Shown: piece by piece, positions 61,460 to 64,000 of the stretch
Layout: each line of letters begins with the position of its first letter
Numbering within the stretch: the stretch's first letter is position 1
Assembly: GCF_016901955.1 (NCBI RefSeq)
Contig: NZ_JACJLC010000002.1
Location: forward strand, 1 to 64,000
DNA: 64,000 nucleotides
Direction: 5' to 3'
Origin: Pseudoflavonifractor phocaeensis
Lineage (GTDB): Bacteria; Bacillota; Clostridia; Oscillospirales; Oscillospiraceae
Made by a program: the position numbers and the translations under genes
Notes under the pieces: model-generated
Database searches by the model: none
Told to the model about the DNA's origin: nothing
Seen by the model: only the letters and a program-made list of their open reading frames with translations

Positions 61460-62372
61460 GGCGGACACCCCCGATCATGGACAGGAAGTAGTCCTCCAGG
61501 TTGGCCCCCCGGCTCTCAATGGACAAGAGGCCCACGCCGCCCTCCACCAGGGCCTTTGCCACCGCCTGGGGCCGGTCCAGCTCCTGGTACAGCCGCAGCA
61601 GGTTGCCGGGCAGCACCTCATAGTCCCTGATGTTCAGCCGCTGCTCCAGCACCAGGGCGGCGGCGGAGGGGTCGTCCACCCGCGCCTCGATGCAGGCCCG
61701 GCACTTCTCCTCCAGGGCCTGGGCGGAGATCTGCTCCAGCATGACCCCGTTGTCGATAAAGCCGTAGCAGGTAGCCAGGTTGGCCAGCTCGGGCAGGATG
61801 TGGCTGGAGATCAGGATGGTGGTCTGCCGCTCCCGGTTGAGCTTGAGCAGCAGGTTGCGGAACTCCACGATGCCCTCCGGGTCCAGGCCGTTGATGGGCT
61901 CGTCCAGCAGCAGGAAGTCAGGCCGGTTCATCAGGGCCAGAGCCAGCCCCAGCCGCTGCTTCATGCCCAGAGAAAAGTTCTTGAAGGTCTTTTTTCCGGT
62001 GTCCGCCAGGTCCACCTCCTCCAGCACCTGGTCCACCGTTCCCTTACCGGGAACCCCCCGCTGGATGCGGTAGTATTCCAGGTTCTGCCTGGCGGTGAGA
62101 TAGGGATAGAAGCTGGGGGTCTCCACCATCACCCCGGTGCGGGCCCGCATCCGGGAGAGCTCCTTTCCGGTAGCCCCGAAGAGGAAGATCTCCCCCGCCG
62201 TGGGCACCGTCTGGGCGGATACCATGCGGATGATGGTGGTCTTGCCCGCCCCGTTGCGGCCTACCAGGCCGTAGATCTGACCCTTCCCCACGGTGAGCTC
62301 CACCCGGTCTGCCGCCAGGTGATTGCCGTACCGCTTGGTCAGGCCCTTGGTCGCCAATACTGTATCTGTCAT
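61452..62372 (-). CDS. ABC transporter ATPase (BcrA / LanF-like)
   Basis: This 306-aa ATPase has Walker A GLVGRNGAGKTTIIR, the signature FSLGMKQRLGLALAL (BcrA/LanF-like), Walker B LLLDEPINGLD and the switch histidine in ISSHILPE. At the Q-loop position it reads VMVETPSFYP, with Glu for Gln, the E-loop variant known from lantibiotic-immunity LanF proteins. It has the extra C-terminal regulatory domain usual in BcrA. A function in resistance to peptide antibiotics, controlled by the flanking two-component genes, is likely. Confidence 0.9.
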   Translation of the reverse strand: MTDTVLATKGLTKRYGNHLAADRVELTVGKGQIYGLVGRNGAGKTTIIRMVSAQTVPTAGEIFLFGATGKELSRMRARTGVMVETPSFYPYLTARQNLEYYRIQRGVPGKGTVDQVLEEVDLADTGKKTFKNFSLGMKQRLGLALALMNRPDFLLLDEPINGLDPEGIVEFRNLLLKLNRERQTTILISSHILPELANLATCYGFIDNGVMLEQISAQALEEKCRACIEARVDDPSAAALVLEQRLNIRDYEVLPGNLLRLYQELDRPQAVAKALVEGGVGLLSIESRGANLEDYFLSMIGGVRHA

Positions 62373-62482
62373 TGGGCATCAGCCTTTCTCTTAGTTTGTG
62401 ATGCCAGTATAGCGGCAAGGGAACAACAGGTCTTTAAGCAAAGGTGAAGAATGTTTAAAGTTCCAAATCAGCGTTCCGGCGG
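62373..62482 (-). promoter_or_regulatory. Regulated promoter region of the ABC transporter genes
   Basis: A TATACT -10 box (near 62408-62413 on the minus strand) has no matching -35. About 21 bp apart upstream lie two TTAAA-centred half sites (TTTAAAC and CTTAAAG). This fits activation by the OmpR-type response regulator encoded just upstream. Confidence 0.45.
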
Positions 62483-63172
62483 TCACAGATCGCTCATTTT
62501 GAAGCCAATGCCCCACACCGTCTTGATGTACTCGGCGGGGCTGGCCTTGGCCAGCTTGGAGCGCAGATTGGAGATGTGGACGTTCACCGTGTTGTCATCC
62601 CCCATGTACTCCCCTCCCCACACCTGCTGGTACAGCTCCTCCCGGGTGAATACCTTCTTGGGGTGCTCCATCAGCAGCGCCAGGATGCGAAACTCCCGGG
62701 CGGTGAGGGCCACCGGCTGGCCTCCGGCAGTCACCGTCACCCCCTCCTTATCCAGCACCAGGTCTCCGTGGGTGAGCTGGCTGCCTCCGGCGCCCCGGTC
62801 GAACTGCTTGTACCGCCGCAGCTGGGCCTCCACCCGGGCCAGCACCTCCCGGTTGTCGAAGGGCTTGGGGATGAAGTCGTCCGCCCCCAGCCCCAGCACG
62901 TTCACCCGGTCCTCCAGTCCCGCCTTGGCGGAGAGGACGATCACCGGCATGGTCTTGCGGCGGCGGAGCCGGGCAATGAACTCCTCCCCCGTCAGGCCGG
63001 GAAGCATCAGGTCCAGCAGGATCAGGTCGTAGTCGTACTGCTCCACCCACAGGGCGGCCTCGCTGCCCGAGTAGGCCGGGCGGCACTGGTACCCCGCCCC
63101 GGTGAGGATCTTGCACAGCAGGTTGTTGATGTCCTGGTCGTCCTCCACCACTAAAATATGATAGGTATCCAT
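62483..63172 (-). CDS. OmpR/PhoB-family response regulator
   Basis: This 229-aa regulator has a receiver (ILVVEDDQD, phospho-acceptor Asp54 in LILLDLMLPG, and Lys in PKPFD) and a winged-helix DNA-binding domain (LTAREFRILALLMEHPKKVFTREEL, DNTVNVHISNLRSKL). It pairs with the kinase at the far end of the cluster. GGAGGA lies five bases before the ATG. It begins 10 bp after the stop of rqcH on the same strand, so it may be read from the rqcH promoter. Confidence 0.94.
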   Translation of the reverse strand: MDTYHILVVEDDQDINNLLCKILTGAGYQCRPAYSGSEAALWVEQYDYDLILLDLMLPGLTGEEFIARLRRRKTMPVIVLSAKAGLEDRVNVLGLGADDFIPKPFDNREVLARVEAQLRRYKQFDRGAGGSQLTHGDLVLDKEGVTVTAGGQPVALTAREFRILALLMEHPKKVFTREELYQQVWGGEYMGDDNTVNVHISNLRSKLAKASPAEYIKTVWGIGFKMSDL

Positions 63173-63182
63173 ACCGTTCCTC

Positions 63183-64000
63183 CTACTTTACTCGCAGTCG
63201 GCGGGCCAGCTCCTGGTCCGGGTCCACCACGGCGGTCTGATAGGTGGTGTACACCACCATGCCCGGCCGGGCCCCGGCGGGCTTTTTCACATATTTCACC
63301 GGGGTGTAGTCCACCGGCACCCGGGTGCTGTCCGCCGCCTGGGAGAAGGTAGCCGCCAGGATGGCGGCCTCGGTGAGGCTCTGGGCGTCGGCCTCTCCCC
63401 CCTCCAGCCACAGGATCACGTGGGAGCCGTGGATCTTCTGGGTATGGAGCCAGATATCGCTCTTGTAGGCCATCTTGGTGGTGAGCTGGTCGTTCTGGCT
63501 GTTGTTCTTGCCCACGCTGATCCGCAGGCCGGTACTGGAGCGGAACTCCATGGGCTTGCCCGCCACCCGCTTCTCCCGCTTGGCAGCGGTCTTGGGCCGG
63601 CGGAGATAGCCGGTGTCGGTGAGCTCCTGGCGGATCTCCTGGAGATCCCGCTCCCCCTCTGCCAGGCTCAGGTTCTCCAGCACGCTGTTGAGATACTCCA
63701 GCTCCCGCTCCCCCTTCTCCATGAGGATGGTGAGCATCTCCTCCGCCTTCTTGGCCTTGTTGTAATCCTTATAATATTTGGCGGCGTTCTGCTGGGGGGT
63801 AAGCAGAGGGTCCAGCTTAATGTCGATCTCCCCGCCCTCCGGGTCGTAGAAATTCTGGGCCCGCAGCATCCCCATCCCCCGCTCCATCCGGTGGAGGTTG
63901 GAGGTGATGATGTCCCCCTGCTCCCGCAGGCGTTCCCGCTCCCAGGTGGCGGCCAGCTCCTTCTCCTGGTTGGCCAGCTTGCGGGCGGTGCGGTCCCGGG
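63183..64000 (-). CDS. rqcH: Ribosome quality control protein RqcH (NFACT family), C-terminal part
   Basis: Only the last 272 codons lie in the window; the gene runs off the right edge. RqcH binds stalled 50S-nascent chain complexes and adds alanine tails for degradation. Visible are a coiled-coil (KLANQEKELAATWERERLRE, NKAKKAEEMLTILMEKGERELEYL) and the NFACT-R domain (FRSSTGLRISVGKNNSQNDQLT, DIWLHTQKIHGSHVIL, PVDYTPVKYVKKP). Older names are FbpA or fibronectin-binding protein. The frame is intact to base 64000. Confidence 0.95.
   Translation of the reverse strand, partial: RDRTARKLANQEKELAATWERERLREQGDIITSNLHRMERGMGMLRAQNFYDPEGGEIDIKLDPLLTPQQNAAKYYKDYNKAKKAEEMLTILMEKGERELEYLNSVLENLSLAEGERDLQEIRQELTDTGYLRRPKTAAKREKRVAGKPMEFRSSTGLRISVGKNNSQNDQLTTKMAYKSDIWLHTQKIHGSHVILWLEGGEADAQSLTEAAILAATFSQAADSTRVPVDYTPVKYVKKPAGARPGMVVYTTYQTAVVDPDQELARRLRVK

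Overview
The window looks like one end-to-end piece of chromosome from a high-GC, anaerobic, endospore-forming member of the Clostridia. The best guess is the Oscillospiraceae (Flavonifractor / Pseudoflavonifractor / Intestinimonas type). This rests on spo0A, spoVAD and spoVAE, an electron-bifurcating nfnSL pair, AddAB instead of RecBCD, Firmicute-style AAGGAGG ribosome sites, many consensus sigma-A promoters with 17-bp spacers, and the GC-rich codon use. No phage, transposase, CRISPR array or rRNA operon was seen; one tRNA-Leu(CAG) is present.

Layout. 0.1-6.7 kb: a trehalose PTS locus (treP-treC-ptsH-ptsI on the minus strand, divergent treR), with two near-identical palindromic operators between treR and treP. 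6.7-9.6 kb: a leucine-rich-repeat gene broken by one in-frame TGA, and a Na/phosphate cotransporter. 9.8-11.6 kb: a large unrecognised membrane protein, followed by a 260-bp run of hairpins. 11.9-17.8 kb: an alanine/Na+ symporter, spo0A, yigZ, a GNAT acetyltransferase, hflX, a flavin reductase and rpmE. 17.8-26.8 kb: addA and addB, unusually separated by a second alanine symporter, a small XRE regulator and an 85-aa protein. 27-29.8 kb: guaB, an acyl-ACP thioesterase and a zinc-ribbon protein. 30.2-31.6 kb: spoVAD-spoVAE.

31.6-41.6 kb is a glutamine/glutamate block: pyrG, glnA, an ANTAR-domain protein, gltB and gltD, all on the plus strand. pyrG, glnA and gltB each follow a short leader holding a small hairpin with a six-base G-A-N-G-N-N loop and an intrinsic terminator. 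I read this as an RNA-binding antitermination regulon in which the adjacent ANTAR protein, whose receiver domain has lost its phosphorylation residues, controls glutamine synthesis and use. It is the most interesting system in the window.

41.6-64 kb: an orphan MalT-like LuxR regulator, a DUF624 membrane protein, a DUF4317 protein, two overlapping flavodoxin-fold genes, the tRNA, an oxidoreductase plus L-asparaginase, a CadC-like metal sensor with a separate HMA protein and a P1B ATPase, a MerR/MATE divergent pair, a HAD phosphatase, a second MATE transporter, nfnS-nfnL, and a five-gene response regulator / ABC transporter / histidine kinase cluster. The window ends inside rqcH.

Most genes are intact. 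Start codons were chosen by ribosome-site spacing and often lie inside the longest open frame. Very long antisense open frames, common at this GC content, were left out.
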